DNA of 64,000 bases. Origin: Pseudomonas sp. GM21 (GTDB taxonomy: Bacteria > Pseudomonadota > Gammaproteobacteria > Pseudomonadales > Pseudomonadaceae). The notes under the pieces were generated by a model, which saw only the letters and a list, made by a program, of their open reading frames with translations, searched no databases and was not told the origin of the DNA. The stretch lies in NCBI RefSeq assembly GCF_000282215.1, contig NZ_AKJS01000084.1, positions 1 through 64,000 of the forward strand, written 5' to 3'. Position 1 is the first letter of the stretch, and each line of letters begins with the position of its first letter. Of the stretch, positions 57,645 through 64,000 are shown piece by piece. Position numbers and translations under genes: made by a program.

Positions 57645-58304
57645 TCAGGCGCGACTCAAATCGCTCTGCATATCCCCCAGCAGCACGGGCAGCTGCTCGC
57701 TGAACAGATGCGGATAGCACTTTTTCAGATGCTCGAAAAAGAACGCTTCGGGTACATCGGTGAACTGACCGTGATCGACCAGATACTCCATCAACTGCGC
57801 GCCATCGCGATTGAACGGATGAAAGACACTGTCGTTGATCCCATCGAATTCCAGCGGTGCGACATTGAACAGGCCACAGAGTTTTTGATTGAACGCCGGG
57901 GTCGCCTTCACCCAGCGGCCATTCAGATACAGCTCCGTATAGCCGTGCATCGCAAATACATCGCTCTTGAGCAATTCGAGCAAACGTGGCGTCGACAGGT
58001 GATTGCGAACATCGGCCAGACCGATCCGCGCCGGGATCCCGCAATGTCGCGCGGCGCCGGCCAGCAATGTGGCTTTGGGCACGCAATAGCTTTCCCCGGT
58101 GGTCAGCGCATAACTGCCGCGCAGGGTCTGCGGGTCGCGGCTGAACGTGTAGGGGTTGTAGCGCACGGCCTCGCGTACCGCGTAATAAAGGCCGATCGCC
58201 TGCTCGACCGGATCTCGACGGCTGCCGCGATGGTGTTCGGCGAACTCCACCACCGAAGGGTGGTCACTATCGATGAAGCGGCCGGGACTCAAGTACTCGT
58301 GCAT
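57645..58304 (-). CDS. Transglutaminase-like cysteine peptidase-fold protein
   Basis: 219 residues from the ATG at 58304 (AGGAG nine bases upstream); a further 55 codons upstream are open but without start support. Transglutaminase core: Cys74 in GESYCVPKATLLAGAARHCG and His120 in FAMHGYTELYLNGRWVKATP. The third triad residue, usually Asp after the Trp strand, is not obvious. Cytoplasmic. Neighbour of GST and FadE as in P. aeruginosa. Function unknown. Confidence 0.85.
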   Translation of the reverse strand: MHEYLSPGRFIDSDHPSVVEFAEHHRGSRRDPVEQAIGLYYAVREAVRYNPYTFSRDPQTLRGSYALTTGESYCVPKATLLAGAARHCGIPARIGLADVRNHLSTPRLLELLKSDVFAMHGYTELYLNGRWVKATPAFNQKLCGLFNVAPLEFDGINDSVFHPFNRDGAQLMEYLVDHGQFTDVPEAFFFEHLKKCYPHLFSEQLPVLLGDMQSDLSRA

Positions 58305-58552
58305 GAGAATAATCTCCTGGGGAAGCCCCGAGTCTAACGACAGGTTCAGCACAGAGATAACGACGTTTCGGCCAAACATGGGCGCATTGCCGCGTAGGAA
58401 ACGAACGATTTCCCGAGCGTGTTGCCAACCGAGCCTACAAATCTCATCCAAGGTTTCCCACGATTTCAATCACATCGCTCTGACCACCCTGTTTGACGGA
58501 TGCCGTCTAAGCTCTGAAGGTTGGTTTTACCCTGGTTCATGGAGGATTAAAT

Positions 58553-61000
58553 ATGCTGCTGTTGTGGATACTGGTTCTGGTTGTCGGGATTGCCTGGTTA
58601 GCCCACCGTCGCATCGCTCCCCTGCCCGCTCTTTGCATCGTTGCCGTTTACGTGGTGGCAATGGGGGCTTTCAGTCGCGCGCCCGGTTGGCTGCTGCTGT
58701 TGTACTGGGTGTTGATCGCAGCCGTTGCGGCGCCATTGTTGCTGCCCGACCTGCGTCGCAAGTTCTTCAGCGCGCCGCTGTTCAACTGGTTCCAGAAAAC
58801 CCTGCCGCCGATGTCACAAACCGAACGCGACGCCATCGATGCCGGCACTGTGTGGTGGGACGGCGAACTGTTCAGCGGTCGCCCCGACTGGGACAAACTG
58901 CTGTCCTATCCCAAAGCCCAACTGAGCGAAGAAGAACAGGCCTTCATTGACGGCCCGACCGAAGAGCTCTGCGCCATGGTCACCGACTGGCAAATCGGGC
59001 AAGACATGGACCTGCCCGCCGAAGCCTGGACGCACATCAAGGACAACGGTTTCTTCGCGCTGATCATTCCCAAAGAGTTCGGCGGCAAAGGCTTCTCTGC
59101 CTATGCCCACTCACAGGTCGCCATGAAACTGGCGACCCGCAGCGGCGACCTCGCGTCCACCGTGATGGTCCCCAACTCCCTCGGCCCCGCCGAACTGCTG
59201 CTGCATTACGGCACCGACGAACAACGCAACCATTACCTGCCACGTTTAGCCCGCGGTGACGACATTCCCTGCTTCGCATTGACCGGCCCGCTGGCCGGCT
59301 CCGACGCCGGGGCAATGCCGGACACCGGGGTGATTTGCAAAGGTGAATGGGAAGGCAAGGAAACCCTCGGCCTGCGCCTGAACTGGGAAAAGCGCTACAT
59401 CACCCTTGGCCCGGTGGCCACCCTGCTTGGCCTCGCCTTTAAGGCCTATGACCCGGATCATTTGCTGGGTGATGAGGAAGACCTGGGCATCAGCCTGGCG
59501 CTGATTCCGACCGATACGGCCGGTGTTGAAATCGGCCGCCGTCACTTGCCGCTGGGTGCCGCGTTCATGAACGGCCCGAACTCCGGCAAGGACGTGTTCG
59601 TGCCGCTCGACTTCCTCATTGGCGGCCAGGAAATGCTCGGCAAAGGCTGGATGATGCTGATGAATTGCCTGTCGGTCGGGCGCTCGATTTCATTGCCGGC
59701 TGTCGGTACTGGTGCGGCCAAATACACCAGCCTGGTGACCGGTCAATACGCCCAGATTCGCGAACAATTCAACGTGCCACTGTCGGCGTTCGAAGGGATC
59801 CAGGAAGCCATGGCGCGTATCGGCGGCAACGCCTGGATGATGGACGCGGCGCGAATGCTGACCGCCAACGCGGTGGACCTGGGTGAGAAACCGTCGGTAC
59901 TTTCGGCGATTCTCAAGTACCACCTTACCGAGCGCGGCCGCGAGTGCATCAGCCACGCGATGGATGTTCACGGCGGTAAAGCCATCATCATGGGGCCGAA
60001 CAACTATCTCGGTCGCAGCTGGAATGGCGCGCCGATTTTCATCACCGTGGAAGGCGCGAACATTCTCTCGCGCAACCTGATGATCTTCGGCCAGGGCGCG
60101 ATTCGCTGCCATCCCTTCGTGCTCAAGGAAATGGCCCTGGCTGGCCGCGAAGACAAGGACCAGGCACTCATCGAGTTCGACGGTTTGCTGCTCAAGCACA
60201 TCGGTTTTGCCGTGAGCAACGCCGCCAGCACGCTGGTGCTGAACCTGGGTTTGGGGCACTTCGAACACACACCGGGTAACAAGCTCAGTCAGGGTTACTT
60301 CCGGGCGCTCAACCGCCAGGCCGCGGCGTTCGCCCTGCTGGCGGACCTGAGCATGATGCTGCTGGGTGGCGAATTGAAACGTCGCGAACGCCTGTCAGCA
60401 CGCCTGGGGGATGTTCTCAGCAACCTCTACCTCGCCTCTGCCGCCCTCAAGCGTTACCACGATCTCGATTCACCGGAGCACATGGCGCCGCTGTTTACCT
60501 GGGCCATGGAAGAAAGCCTTGGCCAGTCGGAACGAGCGCTGGATGAACTGCTGACCAATTTCCCGAACAAGGTGCTGGGTTGCCTGTTGCGGGTCATCGT
60601 GTTCCCGCTCGGTCGCCGACACAAAGGGCCATCGGACTCACTCGGTGCCGAAGTGGCCGCCGTGATTGGCCGCGCCAAGGGCGACCCGACACTCGAAGAG
60701 TTGCTGGGCGGTTGCTATCGACCGCAATCGGCCAATGACGCCGTCGGGGCTTTGCAACATGCCTGCAATTTGCTGAACGCAGCGCAGCCCTTGCAGAAAA
60801 AACTGCACCTGGCGCTCAAAAGTGGCCAGCTCAAACCGGATGCCGGGGAACACATCATCGATGCAGCGCTGGAGGCCGGTGTATTGCAGGCAGTGGAAGC
60901 GCAGACCCTGCGGACCGCCGAAGCGGCGCGGCGCAAGGTGATTGATGTCGATGATTTCGATAAAGAAGAGTTGGCGCTGGCGCAAGGAAAGGTCCGCTGA
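58553..61000 (+). CDS. FadE-type acyl-CoA dehydrogenase
   Basis: 815 residues, the long FadE form. Two N-terminal hydrophobic segments (about 2-22 and 30-62) suggest membrane association. Acyl-CoA dehydrogenase core about 75-500: FFALIIPKEFGGKGFSAYAH, CFALTGPLAGSDAGAMPDTG, GGKAIIMGPNNYLGR; C-terminal DUF1974 region about 500-780. First oxidation of beta-oxidation, passing electrons to EtfAB and ETF-QO encoded at 3.4-7.3 kb. GGAGG ribosome site. Confidence 0.95.
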   Translation: MLLLWILVLVVGIAWLAHRRIAPLPALCIVAVYVVAMGAFSRAPGWLLLLYWVLIAAVAAPLLLPDLRRKFFSAPLFNWFQKTLPPMSQTERDAIDAGTVWWDGELFSGRPDWDKLLSYPKAQLSEEEQAFIDGPTEELCAMVTDWQIGQDMDLPAEAWTHIKDNGFFALIIPKEFGGKGFSAYAHSQVAMKLATRSGDLASTVMVPNSLGPAELLLHYGTDEQRNHYLPRLARGDDIPCFALTGPLAGSDAGAMPDTGVICKGEWEGKETLGLRLNWEKRYITLGPVATLLGLAFKAYDPDHLLGDEEDLGISLALIPTDTAGVEIGRRHLPLGAAFMNGPNSGKDVFVPLDFLIGGQEMLGKGWMMLMNCLSVGRSISLPAVGTGAAKYTSLVTGQYAQIREQFNVPLSAFEGIQEAMARIGGNAWMMDAARMLTANAVDLGEKPSVLSAILKYHLTERGRECISHAMDVHGGKAIIMGPNNYLGRSWNGAPIFITVEGANILSRNLMIFGQGAIRCHPFVLKEMALAGREDKDQALIEFDGLLLKHIGFAVSNAASTLVLNLGLGHFEHTPGNKLSQGYFRALNRQAAAFALLADLSMMLLGGELKRRERLSARLGDVLSNLYLASAALKRYHDLDSPEHMAPLFTWAMEESLGQSERALDELLTNFPNKVLGCLLRVIVFPLGRRHKGPSDSLGAEVAAVIGRAKGDPTLEELLGGCYRPQSANDAVGALQHACNLLNAAQPLQKKLHLALKSGQLKPDAGEHIIDAALEAGVLQAVEAQTLRTAEAARRKVIDVDDFDKEELALAQGKVR

Positions 61001-61074
61001 TCCAGTGCACCCATGCAAAACGGACGCAGGGGCTTTATACTCCCGCGCCCGTTTTGCTCTTGAGGACTTATCTC

Positions 61075-61482
61075 GTGTCCAACGTCGTTGCCGACCATCT
61101 CGTCTTGCTTGACCACTTGCGCAGCATCCTGGTCGCCGTGGGTGAGGCCGAACAGGTTCCCGAAGAAAGCCATGCCTTGTTCCTGGAGCGCTTTGACGAA
61201 CTGCGTGCGTTGCTGCCGGTCGATCCGATCGAAAGCCAATACCTGGGCCAGGACATTCTCTGCCAGGTCATCACACGCTACCCGCAAATTGCCCACCTGG
61301 TCCCGCGTGACCTACTGTGGTACTTCGCCGGTGACTGCCTGCATTACATGCCCGATGATGAAATCGATCTGTATCAGGCGCTGGAAGAACGCCGCTTCGA
61401 AGCTGAACAGAATGACGAGCCGTTTGACTGGAACCAGGAAAAACAACTGCTGGCGATGTCGAACGACGACGCCAAGCACTGA
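61075..61482 (+). CDS. PA2817-family small acidic protein
   Basis: 135 residues from a GTG at 61075, set by GAGGA eight bases upstream. All-helical, acidic; conserved ITRYPQIAHLVPRDLLWYFA, GDCLHYMPDDEIDLYQAL and DEPFDWNQEKQ. Follows fadE by 74 bases and is conserved beside it in Pseudomonas. Cytoplasmic; function unknown. Confidence 0.85.
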   Translation: MSNVVADHLVLLDHLRSILVAVGEAEQVPEESHALFLERFDELRALLPVDPIESQYLGQDILCQVITRYPQIAHLVPRDLLWYFAGDCLHYMPDDEIDLYQALEERRFEAEQNDEPFDWNQEKQLLAMSNDDAKH

Positions 61483-61500
61483 TCCCGGATCAGTAACGCA

Positions 61501-61538
61501 AAAGGCCCGAATGGTTGAACATGCGGGCCTTTTTTTTG
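61501..61538 (+). terminator. Terminator after the PA2817-family gene
   Basis: AAAGGCCCG / CGGGCCTTT with a 15-base loop and eight T, 18 bases after the stop. Confidence 0.9.
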
Positions 61539-61541
61539 CGC

Positions 61542-62540
61542 TCAGTACAAGCCGTCACTCTCCGGCAGTTCATATTCCGATGAGGACCAAACCGGACCAT
61601 TGGACTTAACCGGCTTGCCCAGCGTCGGCTCCCTCTCCAGACACGCCACCAGGTAATCAATCAACACCCGTAGCTTGGGAGGCAAATACCGGGTTGGTGA
61701 ATGCAGCAACCAGGCACCTCCGTGGTAGGAGGCCAGAAAGGTCCAGTCTGGAAGCACCTGCACCATCAACCCTTTCTCCAAGGCATGGCGCGCAGTGAAA
61801 TAGGGCAAGCTGCCAATGCCGATATGCTGCAACACCGCGCCAAAACGCACGCCGGTATGATTGGCGGCATAACGCCCCCGCACACCGACGGTCACCGATT
61901 TACTGCCCTTCTTGAATTTCCAGCGCGCATCGCTCGGGGTTTCGCCCAGGTAAATGCAACTGTGATTGAGCAAGTCATGGGGGTGAGTCGGCGTACCGTG
62001 TTCCGCCAGATACTGCGGTGTCGCGCAGAGCAAATGGTCGATGGTCAGCAACTGTCGTCCTACCAGTCCCGCCGGCGGCCGGTCGGTGATGCGAATCGCC
62101 AGGTCGACGTTGTCGTCGATCAAATCGACCTGTCGGTCCTCAAGTAACAGCTCCACGTCCACTTTGGGATAACGGCGCAAAAACTCCGGCATATGCGGGT
62201 GAATCACGATCCGGCCTACTGCTTTCGGAACGCTGATACGCACCAGCCCCTCGGGTTCGCCGGTGAACTGACCACTGATTTCCATCACTGACCGGGCGGC
62301 ATTGACCATTTCCTGGCAGCGCTTGAACACCTCTTCGCCCCCGTCGCTCAAGCGCAATTTTCGCGTGGTACGTTGCAGCAGACGCGTGGCCAGCGCCTTC
62401 TCCAGACGTGAAATGCTGCGACTGACTGCAGAAGGCGAAGCACCCAGTTGGCGGGCCGCTTCGGAAAAGCTGCCGGTCTCGACCACCTTGACGAAAATCG
62501 CCATTTCACCGAGCAGCGGTAGCGGAAGATTTATGCTCAC
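61542..62540 (-). CDS. LysR-family transcriptional regulator
   Basis: 332 residues. N-terminal helix-turn-helix (about 10-68; GSFSEAARQLGASPSAVSRS) and LysR substrate domain of the type-2 periplasmic-binding fold (RISVPKAVGRIVIHPHMPEF). The C-terminal tail (KSNGPVWSSSEYELPESDGL) is longer than usual. Divergent from the AlaX-like gene with a 90-base gap, so it may control that gene and the oxygenase after it. Confidence 0.93.
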   Translation of the reverse strand: MSINLPLPLLGEMAIFVKVVETGSFSEAARQLGASPSAVSRSISRLEKALATRLLQRTTRKLRLSDGGEEVFKRCQEMVNAARSVMEISGQFTGEPEGLVRISVPKAVGRIVIHPHMPEFLRRYPKVDVELLLEDRQVDLIDDNVDLAIRITDRPPAGLVGRQLLTIDHLLCATPQYLAEHGTPTHPHDLLNHSCIYLGETPSDARWKFKKGSKSVTVGVRGRYAANHTGVRFGAVLQHIGIGSLPYFTARHALEKGLMVQVLPDWTFLASYHGGAWLLHSPTRYLPPKLRVLIDYLVACLEREPTLGKPVKSNGPVWSSSEYELPESDGLY

Positions 62541-62570
62541 AGCGCAACAGTCCTTTGATGTTTGAACGGA

Positions 62571-62599
62571 TTATCACGCAATTCCATGCTTCATATAAT
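62571..62599 (+). promoter_or_regulatory. Promoter of the AlaX-like gene
   Basis: TTATCA (62571-62576), 17 bases, perfect TATAAT (62594-62599); predicted start near 62606. The weak -35 would suit activation by the divergent LysR protein. Confidence 0.5.
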
Positions 62600-62630
62600 A
62601 AAACTAGAAACTTTAATAAGGGCATGGAAT

Positions 62631-63257
62631 ATGACGCTACGCCTCTTTTTCCATAGTGATGACCTCAAGGCCAATGTGGAAGTCTTGGATTGCACGCCCT
62701 GCGAGAACGAATATGCGGTGGTGCTGCGCGCGACTTTGTTTCACCCCCAAGGGGGCGGACAGCCCTTTGATACGGGCTGGATCGGTGATAGCCAGGTACT
62801 GCGCGTCGTTCAGGATCCTGACCGGATCATTCATTTCGTCGACCAACCGGTAAAACCCGGTATGACTCTGATTCGGGTGGACGCAGAGCGTCGTCAGTTC
62901 AATACACGCATGCATTCAGCCGGGCATCTGATCGGCCACTTCGTCCAGGCCAAGGGCTGGATACCAATCAAGGCGCATCACTGGCCGAGCGAAGGCCGCG
63001 TGCAGTTCAAGGCACTGGAATGCGCACAGGACGTTGATACCCAAACCATTCAGCTCGGCCTCGAGCAGTGGGTTACCCAGGATTTTCCGCGTCTGACGTC
63101 GTTGCGCGAAGGCGCCCGGGAAATCGGTTTCGGTGAACTGCCTGCCTACGGCTGCGGCGGCACCCATGTACGCAGCCTCAAGGAGCTTGGCACGGTCACG
63201 ATCGCGTCCCTTTCATTGAAGAAGGGAACGCTATCAGTCCACTACAACGTGGATTGA
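62631..63257 (+). CDS. AlaX-like trans-editing protein
   Basis: 208 residues from the ATG at 62631, after the predicted transcription start. AlaRS editing fold: FHPQGGGQPFDTGW (38-50), zinc ligands His95 and His99 (HSAGHLIGH) and Cys175 and His179 (YGCGGTHV). Stand-alone AlaX proteins hydrolyse mischarged Ser- or Gly-tRNA(Ala) or related aminoacyl-tRNAs. It lies between a LysR gene and a 2-oxoglutarate oxygenase gene, which suggests a link to a modified amino acid rather than routine proofreading (inference). Confidence 0.9.
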   Translation: MTLRLFFHSDDLKANVEVLDCTPCENEYAVVLRATLFHPQGGGQPFDTGWIGDSQVLRVVQDPDRIIHFVDQPVKPGMTLIRVDAERRQFNTRMHSAGHLIGHFVQAKGWIPIKAHHWPSEGRVQFKALECAQDVDTQTIQLGLEQWVTQDFPRLTSLREGAREIGFGELPAYGCGGTHVRSLKELGTVTIASLSLKKGTLSVHYNVD

Positions 63258-63348
63258 GCATTTGGGCGATGCCGGCACCGTCATCGCCTGACGCCGCAGA
63301 GCCCGTGTTCGCCGGTGATGTTGACTATCTGATAGAGGGACCTGAGAC

Positions 63349-64000
63349 ATGATGCTTGACGTCGAGCGTCTCGATGAGACGTGCATAAAAAAACTGGTCA
63401 CTGAAGAAGTCCTCGCCATTCGCCTCAAAGGCTTGTTGCCCCCGCCGCTGGCGATTCAGATTGGCGACAAGATCCTTGCCCCGGGCTTCGAAGGCTATAT
63501 CAATGCGCCGAGCATCGGCCGTATCGGCATGGCGTTTTATGAAGCGGAGAACCGGCCGCTGCTGATCGAGGACTACTTCGAACGGGCCACGCACAACATT
63601 GCGGAATTGCGTAACCGTTGCGCGCCCTATTCGTCCCCGGTCGACACCCTGCGCTGCATGCTCGACGAATCCTGGCCGGCGGGTGCGCACCTGGAAAACC
63701 TCTACGGTCGCAAAATGTATGTCGGGCTCTCACGGGTGGTGAAGCCGGGGGTGTGCTTCCTCGCCCACCACGACATTTTCGCCAAGGACGCCCCGGACAG
63801 CTATCAGGCCAGAAGCCTGGAGGCACAGTTCGCCTGCAATGTTTACCTGAACATGCCGGCCGAGGGCGGTGTGCTTCAGGTGTGGGATGACGACATTTCG
63901 CCGGATCAGTTCGACGATATGCGCGGCGACAGTTATGGCATCGATACCGCGCTGCTGGGCCCACCGGCCCTGGAGATACGTCCTGAGCCAGGCGATTTCA
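63349..64000 (+). CDS. Putative Fe(II)/2-oxoglutarate-dependent oxygenase, cut by window end
   Basis: Open from the ATG at 63349 (AGGGA eight bases upstream; TGA two codons upstream in frame) to the window end, 217 residues. The H-x-D iron motif is visible at His140-Asp142 (CFLAHHDIFAKD), followed by a double-stranded-helix pattern FACNVYLNMPAEGGVLQVWD and a strand EIRPEPGDF that normally precedes the distal His, which is beyond base 64000. The Asp is kept, so hydroxylase or related chemistry fits better than SyrB2-type halogenation. Substrate unknown; possibly a free or tethered amino acid given the AlaX neighbour. Confidence 0.65.
   Translation, partial: MMLDVERLDETCIKKLVTEEVLAIRLKGLLPPPLAIQIGDKILAPGFEGYINAPSIGRIGMAFYEAENRPLLIEDYFERATHNIAELRNRCAPYSSPVDTLRCMLDESWPAGAHLENLYGRKMYVGLSRVVKPGVCFLAHHDIFAKDAPDSYQARSLEAQFACNVYLNMPAEGGVLQVWDDDISPDQFDDMRGDSYGIDTALLGPPALEIRPEPGDF

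Noticed and set aside
58305..58469. Upstream extension of the transglutaminase-like gene by 55 codons
   Set aside because: No ribosome site at the far start, while AGGAG stands before the ATG at 58304. The added residues show no family likeness.

Overview
The window is GC-rich chromosomal DNA of a fluorescens-group Pseudomonas. The evidence is the order of the fatty-acid, cell-envelope and rne genes (tatD-holB-tmk-mltG-pabC-fabF-acpP-fabG-fabD-plsX-rpmF-yceD, maf, sppA, rluC, rne, murB, kdsB, lpxK, exbDB, comEC), which follows the P. aeruginosa PA2959-PA2984 order, and several copies of the GTGGGAGCGAGCCTGCTCGCGAT-type REP palindrome. About 60 protein genes are supported; most lie on the minus strand. 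No tRNA, rRNA, insertion sequence, prophage or CRISPR array was seen.

Layout. 1-5.1 kb: a truncated MocR/GntR regulator, a lipoprotein pair (DUF4398 plus OmpA-like), an orphan solute-binding protein and etfBA. 5.6-7.3 kb: the divergent ETF-ubiquinone oxidoreductase, with a PsrA-type palindrome beside a good sigma-70 promoter. 7.4-12.5 kb: a D-galactonate operon dgoK-dgoA-dgoD-MFS-iclR. 12.7-15.3 kb: small accessory genes (three unknown small proteins, a GNAT enzyme, an HD hydrolase). 15.5-21.8 kb: araFGH sugar ABC transporter, a sugar 1-dehydrogenase (SDR), an SMP-30 lactonase and a GntR/FadR-type regulator. 22-24.4 kb: DUF1285, DUF4823 and moaA. 24.5-38.8 kb: a TetR regulator, the sRNA RgsA (proposed), a deleted pilZ, and the long fatty-acid/envelope block. 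38.9-42.7 kb: rne with a leader of about 635 nt. 42.9-47.3 kb: a molybdenum hydroxylase with its XdhC and MocA-type helpers. 47.5-54.4 kb: murB to comEC. 54.5-61.5 kb: DUF2062, an ABC-2 exporter, a GST, a transglutaminase-like protein, FadE-type acyl-CoA dehydrogenase and a PA2817-family protein. 61.5-64 kb: LysR, an AlaX-like tRNA-editing protein and the 5' part of an Fe(II)/2-oxoglutarate oxygenase cut by the window end.

How the genes fit together. The two sugar blocks encode every step of the De Ley-Doudoroff route: AraFGH import, SDR oxidation of D-galactose to the lactone, SMP-30 hydrolysis to galactonate, then DgoD, DgoK and DgoA to pyruvate plus glyceraldehyde 3-phosphate. The two blocks are 7 kb apart but carry near-identical promoter/operator/ribosome-site modules (12543-12644 and 20096-20209), predicting co-regulation, most likely by the IclR protein at 7377. 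A second shared palindrome lies before araF and before the GntR gene. EtfAB, ETF-QO and FadE supply fatty-acid beta-oxidation electron flow to ubiquinone.

The most unusual observations are the duplicated dgo/gal control module with a 30-codon leader ORF, the pilZ gene reduced to its last 14 codons, the AlaX/2OG-oxygenase pair at the right edge, and a perfect 43-bp inverted repeat. All functional statements are read from sequence and family knowledge; no search was run.
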